DNA from: Nocardia fluminea
Lineage (GTDB): Bacteria > Actinomycetota > Actinomycetes > Mycobacteriales > Mycobacteriaceae
DNA: 64,000 nt
Assembly: GCF_002846365.1 (NCBI RefSeq)
Contig: NZ_PJMW01000001.1
Location: 1-64,000 of the forward strand
Reading direction: 5' to 3'
The position numbers and the translations under genes were made by a program. A model generated the notes under the pieces. The model ran no database searches and was not told the DNA's origin. It saw only the letters and a list, made by a program, of their open reading frames with translations. Below are positions 1 to 8,208 of the stretch, piece after piece. Positions within the stretch are counted from its first letter, which is position 1, and each line of letters starts with the position of its first letter.

Positions 1-408
1 GCGCCGCGACGCGGCCGGGTCCGGTTCGGTGGTGCGGACCTTCTTGCGTCGCACAACACCTTTCCATCCGTTGATGCGCATCAGCCGTTCCACCGTGCAC
101 CGAGCAACCGGAATGCCGCGTCTTTGCAGGTAAGCCCACATCTTCGCCGCCCCATACAACGACTCCGGCGTCCGCCGGCCCCGCTCGTCGGGCTCGTAAT
201 GCCCGGCAAGGACCTCGGTGAGGGTGGTGTCCCACAGCGCCCGTTTCGACGGCGCCCGCCGCACCCAGGCATGGAAAGTTCTCGGGGCGATCTTGACGCC
301 GTGCGCAGTCAGCGCACGGCAGATCGGAACGACCCCGAACCGAGCCCGATGCTCGGCGATGAACGCGCAAACTACCGCTGTCGCGGGTCGTTCGCCCGCG
401 CGAAGAAA
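1..408 (-). CDS. IS3-family transposase OrfB (rve integrase domain), partial
   Basis: The -1 frame relative to OrfA is open from about 408 to base 1 and reads like the N-terminal part of OrfB: FIAEHRARFGVVPICRAL near its start, then CTVERLMRINGWKGV. These match the HTH_21 region that precedes the DDE catalytic core in IS3 transposases. The catalytic residues themselves are beyond the window. A TTTCTT run at 403-409 (minus strand) is a candidate slippage point because it lies where both frames are open. There is no obvious independent start codon, so expression as an OrfAB fusion is likely. Confidence 0.75.
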
Positions 409-683
409 GACGTTGCCGCAGACAAGATTTCGATGGTTTGCTCGAGTTCTGCGATCTTACGTTTCTGCTCACGAATCGTCCGCGCCGCCTCCGTGGTCAT
501 CCCCTCGGCGTCACCGGTGTCGACCGCGGCTTGGCGCACCCATTTACGCAGGGTTTCCGCGGTCATTCCCAGCCTCGCGGAGACCGCTTTCATCGCGGCC
601 CACTCGCTGTCGTAGTCGTCGCGGTGATCGACGACCAGCCGGACGGCCTTGGCTTTGGTCGCTTCGTCGTACTTCGCAGGCAT
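372..683 (-). CDS. IS3-family transposase OrfA (helix-turn-helix subunit)
   Basis: The 103-residue product is the DNA-binding subunit of an IS3-type transposase. Residues 1-50 form the usual helix-turn-helix (MPAKYDEATKAKAVRLV start, LRKWVRQ recognition helix), followed by a leucine-zipper-like segment near residues 65-90 (REQKRKIAELEQTIEIL). The ATG at 683 is preferred over an upstream ATG at 722 because family members begin with this motif. The stop lies inside the OrfB reading region, as expected when OrfAB is made by -1 frameshifting. Confidence 0.85.
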   Translation of the reverse strand: MPAKYDEATKAKAVRLVVDHRDDYDSEWAAMKAVSARLGMTAETLRKWVRQAAVDTGDAEGMTTEAARTIREQKRKIAELEQTIEILSAATSFFARANDPRQR

Positions 684-720
684 GATCTGCCCATCCTTCC
701 CAAGTAAGAAGGTGGGCACC

Positions 721-737
721 AAACCCGGGGCGGTTCA
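721..737 (-). repeat. IS3-type terminal inverted repeat (upstream end)
   Basis: Read on the minus strand the element begins TGAACCGCCCCGGGTTT, 54 bases before the OrfA start. IS3-family ends typically start with TGA and continue with a GC-rich ACC/CCC GG run. Only this end is in the window, so the pairing cannot be checked here. Confidence 0.65.
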
Positions 738-747
738 GAGACGCGTC

Positions 748-1206
748 TTACTCAGCCTGCAGCGGCTCGCCGAAAACCCAGGGCGTCAGCACTACAAGCC
801 AGCCGTCGGGATCCGCGAACAACACTGCGCCGCTCCGTGCCCAATACGGGTTAGCGGGCACGACCGGCCGGTGACCACGCCCAGTGAGGCGATCCGCCAT
901 GCCCCGAAGTGCCTGTTCCCCTCGCAAATACAGCACAAGCTGATTCTCCGGATGAGGTGGAGGTATCACCGGTGGAGAACCGTGCTGCGTGATCTCCAAC
1001 TGCACCCCAGCCCCAGGCAGCCCGAAAACGGCCCCGTCGTATCCATCGTGATCACGCCACTGCGCCAGCACCGCCAATCCGAGATCATCTCGGTAGAACA
1101 CGACCACCTCGTCAAACCGTGCCGTGGGTCGCGCGAACCGTACCGCCCCTACGCTCAAATGCTCTGGCCACACATCGAGCGAAACACTGAAATTCGACCG
1201 ATCCAT
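748..1206 (-). CDS. VOC (glyoxalase/bleomycin-resistance fold) protein
   Basis: A 152-residue protein with the vicinal-oxygen-chelate pattern: an opening beta strand (VGAVRFARPTARFDEVVVFYRD), a mid-protein strand with ELEI-type spacing (GVQLEITQHG), and a closing FADPDGWLVVLTP motif. The ATG at 1206 was chosen because upstream sequence in the same frame does not resemble the family. It sits only 10 bases from the IS3 end, so its downstream context was changed by the insertion. Substrate unknown; such proteins range from antibiotic-binding to isomerase or dioxygenase functions. Confidence 0.8.
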   Translation of the reverse strand: MDRSNFSVSLDVWPEHLSVGAVRFARPTARFDEVVVFYRDDLGLAVLAQWRDHDGYDGAVFGLPGAGVQLEITQHGSPPVIPPPHPENQLVLYLRGEQALRGMADRLTGRGHRPVVPANPYWARSGAVLFADPDGWLVVLTPWVFGEPLQAE

Positions 1207-1337
1207 CCCAGCGTGCAGTGAGAACGTTGACCTGCCAGCGCACGGAACTCTGCAGATGCTGTCGTTCGTGACCGTACGATAGGCGGCAGATGTGGACGTT
1301 CGATACTGCGCGCCCAGCGGCAAAGTGGTGCAGCAAG

Positions 1338-1640
1338 TCAGACGACCTTCTGGCCGATTGCCCGCAGTACCTCCGAGAGCCAAACCAGGTGGTATCCGAT
1401 CGCTCGATCTGGATCGGCCAGTAGATCCGTCAGATGCTCCCACGACCACGAGAGTTGGCCCAGCGTCAGATCGGCCGGAGTGTGGTTGACGTCGTACAGC
1501 GCATCTTTCGGAATGGACCAGAAGTAGTCCTCGTCCAAGCGGATAGTGCCGCCATCGGTGGCAGCCTCGACATGATCCATGAGCAAGTCGATGGATCTGC
1601 GTAGCTCAGCCAGGGGCACATGCAGTTGCCATTCGGTCAT
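1338..1640 (-). CDS. small hypothetical protein
   Basis: A 100-residue acidic, Trp-rich protein with no signal peptide or membrane segment. It has mixed helical character (two amphipathic stretches near residues 15-30 and 70-98) and a central DEDYFWSIP segment. The ATG at 1640 is the second in-frame ATG and is chosen because the first four residues look non-conserved. I do not recognise the family beyond noting that similar short proteins are common in actinomycetes. It is codirectional with the VOC gene, 131 bases upstream of it. Confidence 0.6.
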   Translation of the reverse strand: MTEWQLHVPLAELRRSIDLLMDHVEAATDGGTIRLDEDYFWSIPKDALYDVNHTPADLTLGQLSWSWEHLTDLLADPDRAIGYHLVWLSEVLRAIGQKVV

Positions 1641-1852
1641 GAGCACCATCATTCCCGGATCCAGACAACGCCCCTGAAGTCGGCACTATCGTGCGTCGGG
1701 CCGAACCTCGGCATGGCCGGATGAACCGCTCGGGCGCGGCAGATCAGCCCGCTGCAACGACTAGCCCCGCAGCTGGGAAAGCTCCTGGACTGACACGGCG
1801 TGGGTAGGCAAGTGCCGCAGCGGATAGCTGTGGTCGAGACCGCCCAGGGTGT

Positions 1853-3013
1853 TCAGTTGGAGGCCAGCCATGCCTGTGTTTGCTGACGTGCGATCGACAC
1901 CAGACGGTCGTAGCCGTAGTTGATGTCGACCAAGTGGGATTCGAACAGCGGTATCTCGTTCAGGCGGTCCGGGCCAGGAACTGAGATCCGGTAGTAATGG
2001 TGGCCGTTGTTCTCCTCGCACCGACCTGACGCACGCGAGGCGGTCGAGGTCCAAGTGGAGTCCGAGTGCGGGGGCGCGTCAGGGAAGGTGGAGTAGCCGA
2101 GCAGGATCGAGATGATGCCGAACGCGAACGGCGCGGATGGCACGGTGATCGGCTGTGGGGAGTCGTCACCGCTGAGCAGCCCGGGATCGGTGCAGGCGAC
2201 CTGGTAGCCGGGTCCGTACGGCAGGCCCCAGCGCAGGGACAGCAAGCCCAGCTCGGCATTGCCGAACAGCGAGAACAGCGGGTAGTTCTGGGCGACGGAA
2301 TAGGCGGTGACACAGCCGTATTCACCCCGCCGGTTACACAGCGGAATGGAAGTGAAGTCGCCTCCGGTGCGGCTGCCGGGGGCGGTGGTGACGTTGCCGC
2401 CCATCAGGAACGCCCCGACCAGCCGCTCGCGCAGTTCCGGGTCGGGGTCGATGTGTTCGCGAATCAGCTTGCGGGCCATCAGCGTTCCCTGGGAATGACT
2501 GATGATGATCACGCCGCGGCCGTGGTTGTCGTTGGCGAGGTAGTCGTTCCAGGCGTTTTCGATGTCGCGGTAACCCACCTCGATCAGTCCCGCCCCAGCG
2601 GCCAGTTCCACTGGCAACGCAGGCAACGTCACCTGCCGGTAGATCGGCGCGAATACACGACAGACGTCCGAGAACCGGGCGGCCTGGAAGCTCGCGATCG
2701 ACTGCACCTCCGGCTGCGCGACCGGATCCTGGTTCAACGCGACCTGGTCGCTGACCGTCGGATAGAGGTAGAAGCAGTCCACCGGCTTGTCGGCTTCATC
2801 GACTCTGATCGGCGTATCGACCTGCCCGGTGCCCAGATCGGTGGTGTCCGAGGGCAGGTCGCAAGGATCACCGGTGGCAGCTGGATGGCACAACCAGGTC
2901 GTTGCCGCGACCGGCTCCGCAGTGGCCACGCCCGCCGTCATCACCACCGACACTGCTATCGCCAGCCCCAGTACCTGCCCGAAAGCCTCTGCCGGCTTCG
3001 ACAACACCCGCAC
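1853..3013 (-). CDS. secreted DUF3089 lipase/esterase-like protein
   Basis: 386 residues with a Sec-type signal peptide (hydrophobic core about 13-28, cleavage after ATA at residue 32). The mature part matches the DUF3089 alpha/beta-hydrolase family of mycolic-acid bacteria: a DCFYLYPTVS strand near residue 80 and the nucleophile elbow S-H-S-Q-G with Ser174. Members are thought to be secreted lipases or esterases; the true substrate is not known. Several Cys pairs suggest disulphides outside the cell. The gene stands alone, with about 250 bases before the next gene. Confidence 0.82.
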   Translation of the reverse strand: MRVLSKPAEAFGQVLGLAIAVSVVMTAGVATAEPVAATTWLCHPAATGDPCDLPSDTTDLGTGQVDTPIRVDEADKPVDCFYLYPTVSDQVALNQDPVAQPEVQSIASFQAARFSDVCRVFAPIYRQVTLPALPVELAAGAGLIEVGYRDIENAWNDYLANDNHGRGVIIISHSQGTLMARKLIREHIDPDPELRERLVGAFLMGGNVTTAPGSRTGGDFTSIPLCNRRGEYGCVTAYSVAQNYPLFSLFGNAELGLLSLRWGLPYGPGYQVACTDPGLLSGDDSPQPITVPSAPFAFGIISILLGYSTFPDAPPHSDSTWTSTASRASGRCEENNGHHYYRISVPGPDRLNEIPLFESHLVDINYGYDRLVSIARQQTQAWLASN

Positions 3014-3266
3014 ACCAAACCCCTGACTGTTCTCATCCGCATCAACCGCGCGTCGACTTCAACCGGACGACCGTAAGGTTTGAGGCACTTCCGCACGGAC
3101 TGATGTTCGGCTCGGTCAGCGTCCTGCCGGAGACGTTCAGCGGAGATTCGAATCAGTCCACCTGCGCGGCTTTTGCGCCACGGTGGCTTCGCCAGCGGCG
3201 GCGCCCACGGCCGTGCAGTCTCGGAAGGCGTCGCTTTGTTCCGACAGCCGACCGTCGCGGCTGACG

Positions 3267-3800
3267 TCAGGTATCGGAGCGCGGACCGGCAGTGGCGGCG
3301 AGAGCCGTGTCGAGGTCCCGGTGAATCGAAAGCCACTCTGTCATGTCCGCGAGGTCGATCACGCGCGCGATGGTCTTGGCGGCCCGTCCGTCGGCGATAT
3401 GCGTCCCGATGCCGCGTCGGTCCAGCTGCTGCGCCAGGTCGGCGAGGACCATGATGGCACGTACCGACAGGAACGTGACCTCGTGCAGGTCGACGACGAG
3501 ATGACCACCGGCGGCGGACTCGGGGACAGCGGACTCGAGCAGGGCCCGCCAGCGTGGGAGGGTGTAGGCGTCGATCTCCCCGCGAGCATGCAGCACGATG
3601 ACCTGCCCTGTGGATTCCGCGACGACACCCAAGCGATGGCAGAGATCGGCAGCCGGGTCGCCGGCTGCCTGCGAACGGGTTTCGTCGGGACGATTGTTCA
3701 ACGGACTCAATTCTTCAGCACCGGAGAGCAGTGCGCTGCCAACTTGTCCTGTGTGCTCAAGATCGGGCCGGCCACCCCATTCCAGCACGCGGTCCAGCAA
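3267..3800 (-). CDS. STAS-domain protein (anti-anti-sigma-like), phospho-serine position lost
   Basis: A 177-residue protein with a poorly conserved 60-residue N-terminus and a STAS domain from about residue 65 to 170 (VIVLHARGEIDAYTLPRW, then HLVVDLHEVTFL). In RsbV/SpoIIAA-type proteins the kinase-target Ser lies in a D-S-x-G turn; here the equivalent turn is FLSVRAI (residues 110-116), with Val and Arg at the usual Ser sites. If it acts in partner switching it may therefore bind an RsbW-like kinase without being inactivated by phosphorylation. The RsbW-like gene at 5074-5487 is a possible partner. The start is uncertain; a shorter N-terminus is possible. Confidence 0.75.
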   Translation of the reverse strand: MLDRVLEWGGRPDLEHTGQVGSALLSGAEELSPLNNRPDETRSQAAGDPAADLCHRLGVVAESTGQVIVLHARGEIDAYTLPRWRALLESAVPESAAGGHLVVDLHEVTFLSVRAIMVLADLAQQLDRRGIGTHIADGRAAKTIARVIDLADMTEWLSIHRDLDTALAATAGPRSDT

Positions 3801-4052
3801 CAGCTCTGCCTCGGCGCCGCCCTCGCGCCCAGTTGTTCGCTATCGGTCCTGATTCGCGGTGACCGGCCTTCGCAATTCGTCTTCCCGGCGCGAGCCGCAG
3901 CGACGACACGCGGTGCTTCGGTAGCGAAAACAACGGGTGCGTCGCCTGTTGTCGAGCTGGTTAAAATGGCGTGGGCAACCAGACGGGCGTGGTTGTCCGG
4001 CGCCCCGCCTCCCCCGCCGCGCCCGTCATCGCGTGTCCTCGGAGGGAGCGTC

Positions 4053-4997
4053 GTGGAGAGTCTGAATTTCGAGAGCGACGACCTGGCCGCGACCGAGGAG
4101 TTCCTCAACAACGCCTACACCCGGGTGCAGATCGGCAACCACGGCCAGCACCAGGTGCGCACCCGGATCCGTCGCGAGGTGCTCGGTTCGATCAACTTCG
4201 ACCAGCTCGAGATGGGTTTCGACATGGCCTATGACGCCGACCCGCTCGGTCGGGTCTGCCTGGTCACCGTGCACAGTGGCCGGATCGAAGAGAACTATCA
4301 CGATTACGGCACCGATACCTTCACTCCCGGGCAGACAGGTCTGCTCACCCCCCACGACCTGCCCTATTCCGGGGTCATCCGGACCAGCCGCTACGACATC
4401 ACCATGTTCGACCCCGCGATCTTGAACCGGATGGCCACCGCCGCGGGCGGGGACCGGGTGCGTGTGGCCGGGCACCGACCCGTCAGTGTCGCGGCCGGAC
4501 AGCGGCTGCGGCGGGTGATCATCCATCTGCAGCAGATCGCCGCGGACCCCGATGCGGCGAACAGCCCGCTCACCGTGACGTCGGCCTCGGACTATCTCGC
4601 CGCGACCGTGCTGGCCACCATGCCGACGACCGCCGAGCACGAGCCGAACGCGACCGATCGGCACGACGCTCACCCGCACACCGTGCGCCGCGCCATCGCC
4701 TATCTGGAGTCGCATCTGGGTGACAGAGTCGCGATCGCGGATGTCGCGGCGGCGACCTTTGTCACCCCTCGCGCCTTGCAGCTCGCCTTTCGCCGTCATC
4801 TGAACACGACGCCGCTCGAGTACCTGCAGCAATTGCGCCTTGCCGCGGCACACGAACAACTCGGTGCCGCTGGGCCCGGTGACGGCCGGACTGTCGCGAG
4901 CATCGCCTACCGCTGGGGCTTCACCCATCCGGGCCGCTTCGCCACTGCCTACCGCCAACGCTATGGCCGTTCACCGAGTCAGACGCTGCGCGAGTGA
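4053..4997 (+). CDS. AraC-family transcriptional regulator
   Basis: 314 residues starting at GTG 4053, preceded by a strong GGAGGGAG ribosome site at 4041-4048. The N-terminal half fits the AraC-binding-like ligand domain (cupin-type, about residues 10-180; GQTGLLTPHDLPYSG). The C-terminal half carries two helix-turn-helix motifs (VAIADVAAATFVTPRALQLA, and VASIAYRWGFTHPGRFATAY). Such regulators usually control a nearby catabolic gene, but its neighbours are signalling genes on the opposite strand. The frame is open far upstream to 3183; that extension has no family resemblance. Confidence 0.88.
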   Translation: MESLNFESDDLAATEEFLNNAYTRVQIGNHGQHQVRTRIRREVLGSINFDQLEMGFDMAYDADPLGRVCLVTVHSGRIEENYHDYGTDTFTPGQTGLLTPHDLPYSGVIRTSRYDITMFDPAILNRMATAAGGDRVRVAGHRPVSVAAGQRLRRVIIHLQQIAADPDAANSPLTVTSASDYLAATVLATMPTTAEHEPNATDRHDAHPHTVRRAIAYLESHLGDRVAIADVAAATFVTPRALQLAFRRHLNTTPLEYLQQLRLAAAHEQLGAAGPGDGRTVASIAYRWGFTHPGRFATAYRQRYGRSPSQTLRE

Positions 4998-5073
4998 GCG
5001 GTAGCGAGGGCTGCTGGCCGTCACCGCGCGAACGGGTTCCGAGCCGATCGTGATCGACCAGGTCAGGCCCGTG

Positions 5074-5487
5074 TCACGACCGAGCGAACCACATCTCCAC
5101 TACGGTGCCCGCCCCCGAGGTACTGACCTCGAATTCACTGCTGAGGGCGCGCATGATGCCCATCCCCCGCCCGCGTGACGCATCGGTGTCCGGGCGGGGT
5201 GCGATCCAGTGCCCCGTGTCGGTCACGACGGTGTGGAGGTGGGTTTCGGTGAGCGCCGCGGTTACGCGTACTGTGCCGCCGTCGCCACGGTGACCGTGCT
5301 CGACGGCGTTGGTACACGCCTCACCGACGGCGAGCACGATGTCGTATGCCTGGTCCGGGTCGACCGGCACCTCGGCCAGCCAAGCCTGTAGCGCGTGGCG
5401 TACTTCGGCCAACCGCGCGGCGTCTGCCGAGAAGTCGATCTCGAACGGCTTCACGGCGCTTTCCTGCCGAGACGGGTGCGTCGTCAC
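5074..5487 (-). CDS. RsbW-like serine kinase / anti-sigma ATPase
   Basis: 137 residues with a GHKL ATPase fold: N-box E-A-C-T-N-A-V-E-H-G (Glu56, Asn60), G1 motif D-T-G at 90-92 and a G2-type RGRGMGIM at 105-112. Proteins of this kind bind a SigB/SigF-type sigma factor and phosphorylate a STAS antagonist. The STAS gene at 5775 is divergent, 287 bases away, and the sigma factors at 13121 and 43030 are candidate targets. The partner assignments are inferred from family and proximity. Confidence 0.82.
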   Translation of the reverse strand: MTTHPSRQESAVKPFEIDFSADAARLAEVRHALQAWLAEVPVDPDQAYDIVLAVGEACTNAVEHGHRGDGGTVRVTAALTETHLHTVVTDTGHWIAPRPDTDASRGRGMGIMRALSSEFEVSTSGAGTVVEMWFARS

Positions 5488-5652
5488 CTGATGCCTCCCT
5501 CTTCATCTCGACGTCGAACGAATCCGCGAGAACTCCCGCGCCATTGGCAGTACCCGGGCGGTACACGGATATGCCATCTGTGCGCGTGACAAGACCCTCT
5601 CCCGCCGACCCTGCGGATACGTCCGAGCCAGGGTACCTCGCTGCTGCGCGAC

Positions 5653-5679
5653 GGTTTGTGGTCCGTGCGGATGGGGTAG
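5653..5679 (+). promoter_or_regulatory. SigF/SigB-type promoter upstream of STAS gene
   Basis: GGTTT at 5653-5657 and GGGTAG at 5674-5679 are separated by 16 bases, matching the GGTTT-N15/16-GGGTA pattern of stress sigma factors in mycolic actinomycetes. It faces the STAS gene whose start is 96 bases downstream. This would place an anti-anti-sigma factor under the sigma factor it helps to free. Confidence 0.55.
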
Positions 5680-5774
5680 GTTGCTTGGGCAAGAATCGCT
5701 CGCACATTCGCCGACCCGGCGAAGTTAGAGGCAAGAGGTAGAAAAGTGGCGAATCGCAACCGTGGAGACCTTCG

Positions 5775-6131
5775 GTGAGTGTAGAAGGCGGCTTCCGAGA
5801 CCTCGACGTGCAGACACGAGCACAAGACGACTTCGAAATCCTTACCGTGCGTGGGGAAGTGGATATGGCCTCGGCGCCCCAGCTGCAAGCGGCGCTGGAG
5901 AAGGCACAGCAGGGCGGCAAGACGCTGGTGGTCGATATGACCGAGGTCGGCTTCCTCGGCTCGGCCGGGCTCAGCGCGCTGCTGGTCGTGTCCAAGGCAG
6001 CGCCGTACCAGCTGCGCGTGGTCGCCTCTCGTGAGGTGGCGCGACCGATCGAACTGACCGGGCTGGACAAGCTGCTCGCGGTATACGGCACCCTGGAAGC
6101 GGCGATCGCCGCGGAGCCGAACGCGCACTAG
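5775..6131 (+). CDS. STAS anti-anti-sigma factor (RsbV-like)
   Basis: 118 residues beginning at GTG 5775. It is a single STAS domain: FEILTVRGEVDMASAPQL near residues 20-37, LVVDMTEVGFLGSAGL at 51-66. Ser63 occupies the position phosphorylated by RsbW-like kinases, so unlike the STAS protein at 3267 this one looks switchable. It is preceded by a SigF/SigB-like promoter and lies opposite the RsbW-like gene. Its stop overlaps the end of the response-regulator gene on the other strand by 4 bases. Confidence 0.85.
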   Translation: MSVEGGFRDLDVQTRAQDDFEILTVRGEVDMASAPQLQAALEKAQQGGKTLVVDMTEVGFLGSAGLSALLVVSKAAPYQLRVVASREVARPIELTGLDKLLAVYGTLEAAIAAEPNAH

Positions 6132-6589
6132 GTCCGAGGTCGCGGCTCCCGCACGCGCGGGAGCCGCACGACCTGGACGAAGAACTCGTCGATCTGCCTG
6201 ATCGCGGCGATGAACTGGTCGAGATCCACCGGCTTGGTGACGTAGGCGTTCGCGTGCAGCTTGTAGCTGCGCAGGATGTCTTCCTCGGCCGCCGATGTGG
6301 TGAGCACGACCACGGGGATGTGGGACAGTTCCGGATCGGCCTTGATCTTCTCCAGTACCTGCCTGCCGTCGTACTTGGGCAGGTTCAGATCCAGCAGGAT
6401 CAGATCCGGTCGTGGAGCGTCGGCGTACGCGCCGGTGCGATAGATGAAGTCCAGCGCCTCCTGGCCGTCCCTGACCACGTGCAGTGTGTTACCGATCTTG
6501 TTGTCCTCGAAGGCTTCCCGCGTCATCAGCTCGTCGCCGGGGTCGTCTTCGACGAGCAGGATGTCGACCGGCTGGCCGGGATCGGTCAT
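6128..6589 (-). CDS. single-domain response regulator (Rcp1-like)
   Basis: 153 residues made only of a receiver domain: acidic pair Asp15/Asp16, phospho-acceptor Asp67 (LILLDLNLPKYDG), Thr97/Thr98 and Lys119. It has no output domain, like the Rcp1 class that works with CHASE/phytochrome-type kinases. The ATG at 6589 forms an ATGA overlap with the stop of the histidine kinase, so the two are translationally coupled and the kinase is its probable donor. How it transmits the signal is not visible here. Confidence 0.9.
   Translation of the reverse strand: MTDPGQPVDILLVEDDPGDELMTREAFEDNKIGNTLHVVRDGQEALDFIYRTGAYADAPRPDLILLDLNLPKYDGRQVLEKIKADPELSHIPVVVLTTSAAEEDILRSYKLHANAYVTKPVDLDQFIAAIRQIDEFFVQVVRLPRVREPRPRT
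6142..6167. terminator. hairpin between convergent STAS and response-regulator genes
   Basis: A perfect 11-base stem (6142-6152 with 6157-6167) and a 4-base loop lie 11 bases after the STAS stop. The hairpin is inside the last codons of the response regulator on the minus strand, so it could stop rightward transcription; there is no clear T-run. Confidence 0.5.
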
Positions 6590-8208
6590 GCGAATACCTC
6601 GTTCTCGATGGATACAACGGTGGTCGCGGGCGCGGACGCCCGCAGGGTGAAGCACAGACGGGTGCCGTCACGGTAGTCGGTGTCGAGCCAGATCCGGCCG
6701 CCGTGGAACTCCACGATCTTCTTGCACACAGCCAAACCGATCCCGGTGCCGCCGTAAGCGTCTCGCGGATGCAGGCGCTGGAAGATGACGAAGACCTTCT
6801 CCGCGAATTCGGCCTCGACGCCGATCCCGTTGTCCGACACCGAGAACTCCCACTCCTCGGCGTCTTCGGCGGTGGGAACACATTCCACCCGGACCACCGG
6901 GGTCAGGCCGGGCGTGCGGAATTTGATCGCGTTGCCGAGGAGGTTCTGCCACAGCATGGTCAACAGAGTCGGTTCTCCGACGAGCTCCGGCAACGCCGCC
7001 GGGCGCTCGATCACGGCTTCGGATTCCTCGATGGTCGCCGACAGGGCAGCCACCGCCTCGTCGAGGGTTTGATCCAGGCCCACCGGCTCGGTGCCCTCCG
7101 ACATCCGGCCGACGCGGGAGAAGGTGAGCAGGTCGTTGATCAGTACCTGCATGCGTTTGGCGCCGTCGACGGCGAAGTCGATGTACTGCTTGCCGCGCTC
7201 GTCGAGCTGGTCGCCGTAGCGCTTCTCGAGCAACTGACAGAACGAGGCGACCTTGCGCAGCGGCTCCTGCAGGTCATGCGACGCGACGTAGGCGAACTGC
7301 TCCAATTCGGTATTGGATCGGCGCAGCTCCTCGGCATGGATGTCGAGATCCTGCTTCTGGCTCAGCAGGGCCGCCTCCTGGATGCGCGCGGAGTCGAGCT
7401 CGGCGACGATGTGGTGGCGCATGTTCTCCACCGCCTCGCAGACCAACGCGATATCCGACGGGCCGACTGCCTCGATATGCGCGTCGAACTCCCCCGCTGC
7501 CACCCGCCGCGACGACTCGGTGAGATAGCCCAACGGCCGAACTACCAGTCGCCGGACCAGAACGGTGAGCAGCACCCCGGTCAGCAGGAAGACCGCGACG
7601 ATGCCCGACAGCACGATGTTGCGTGTGGTGCGGGCGTTTTCCAGCTCGGCGGAATCACTGTCGACGACTGCGGCGAGCTGGTCGTTCTGTACCGCGAAGG
7701 TGTCGCGCACAGCGTCGAAGAGCGCCTTTCTCCGCACCGCGCCCGTGGCGGCGTCGGTGCCGATGCCCGCTCGAGATGACACCGCCCCGGTCGCCGGGTC
7801 GGTGAAGTCGGCCCGCCACTGCTGGGCCGCGAGCTCGACCGCGGCCAGATCTGCGAGCAATCCGGGATGGTCTGCGAGCAGCTCGCGCAGGCGGTCCGCG
7901 GCACGTGTCTGCTCCTCGCGCCCTTTGTCGTAGGGCTCGAGGAACTGCGGGTCGCCGGTGATGACGTAGCCGCGGATGCCGGTCTCCTGATTGAGCAGCG
8001 CTCCTTGGAGCCGATGGGCTTCGGTGGCCGCCGGCAGAGTTTGGGAGAGCAGACGGTCGGTGACGCGGTTGGTGTGCGCGATGACCTGGGCGCCCGCCGC
8101 GGCACCGATGACCGCCACCAGGATCATCAGCGCGAACACGAGCTGGAACCAGCCCTGTGCCGTCAGCTTACGGATCGGCCCCGACGGGGCTGAGGTACTG
8201 CTCGTCAC
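6586..8208 (-). CDS. CHASE3-HAMP sensor histidine kinase
   Basis: 540 residues: transmembrane helix at about 21-43, an extracytoplasmic CHASE3-like four-helix region (LLNQETGIRGYVITGDPQFLEPY-type core near 71-93), second membrane helix about 198-219, HAMP at 220-270, coiled coil, HisKA with His311 (YVASHDLQEPLRKV), then an HATPase domain with LLGNAIKFR, DNGIGV and GTGIGLAVCKK. Overall it resembles the Cph1/bacteriophytochrome-output kinases paired with Rcp1-like regulators. It starts at GTG in a GTGA overlap with the gene before it and ends in an ATGA overlap with the regulator after it. Confidence 0.92.
   Translation of the reverse strand: MTSSTSAPSGPIRKLTAQGWFQLVFALMILVAVIGAAAGAQVIAHTNRVTDRLLSQTLPAATEAHRLQGALLNQETGIRGYVITGDPQFLEPYDKGREEQTRAADRLRELLADHPGLLADLAAVELAAQQWRADFTDPATGAVSSRAGIGTDAATGAVRRKALFDAVRDTFAVQNDQLAAVVDSDSAELENARTTRNIVLSGIVAVFLLTGVLLTVLVRRLVVRPLGYLTESSRRVAAGEFDAHIEAVGPSDIALVCEAVENMRHHIVAELDSARIQEAALLSQKQDLDIHAEELRRSNTELEQFAYVASHDLQEPLRKVASFCQLLEKRYGDQLDERGKQYIDFAVDGAKRMQVLINDLLTFSRVGRMSEGTEPVGLDQTLDEAVAALSATIEESEAVIERPAALPELVGEPTLLTMLWQNLLGNAIKFRTPGLTPVVRVECVPTAEDAEEWEFSVSDNGIGVEAEFAEKVFVIFQRLHPRDAYGGTGIGLAVCKKIVEFHGGRIWLDTDYRDGTRLCFTLRASAPATTVVSIENEVFA

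Larger units (their letters stand above)
1..737 (-). mobile_element. IS3-family insertion sequence, truncated by the window edge
   Basis: Two overlapping reading frames on the minus strand (OrfA then OrfB in the -1 frame) and a terminal repeat at 721-737 make this an IS3-type element. The inside reads leftward and continues past base 1, so the other terminal repeat and any target duplication lie outside the window. The flanking base run after 737 is ordinary chromosomal sequence leading into a VOC gene. Confidence 0.85.

Noticed and set aside
2066..3076. 336-codon plus-strand frame opposite the DUF3089 gene
   Set aside because: Gly/Arg/Val-rich shadow; the minus-strand frame has a signal peptide and a G-x-S-x-G elbow.
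3183..4052. N-terminal extension of the AraC frame
   Set aside because: Antisense to the STAS gene and without similarity to AraC proteins; a strong ribosome site lies at 4041.
6484..7779. 431-codon plus-strand frame opposite the histidine kinase
   Set aside because: Antisense to unmistakable HisKA/HATPase motifs; composition is that of a shadow frame.
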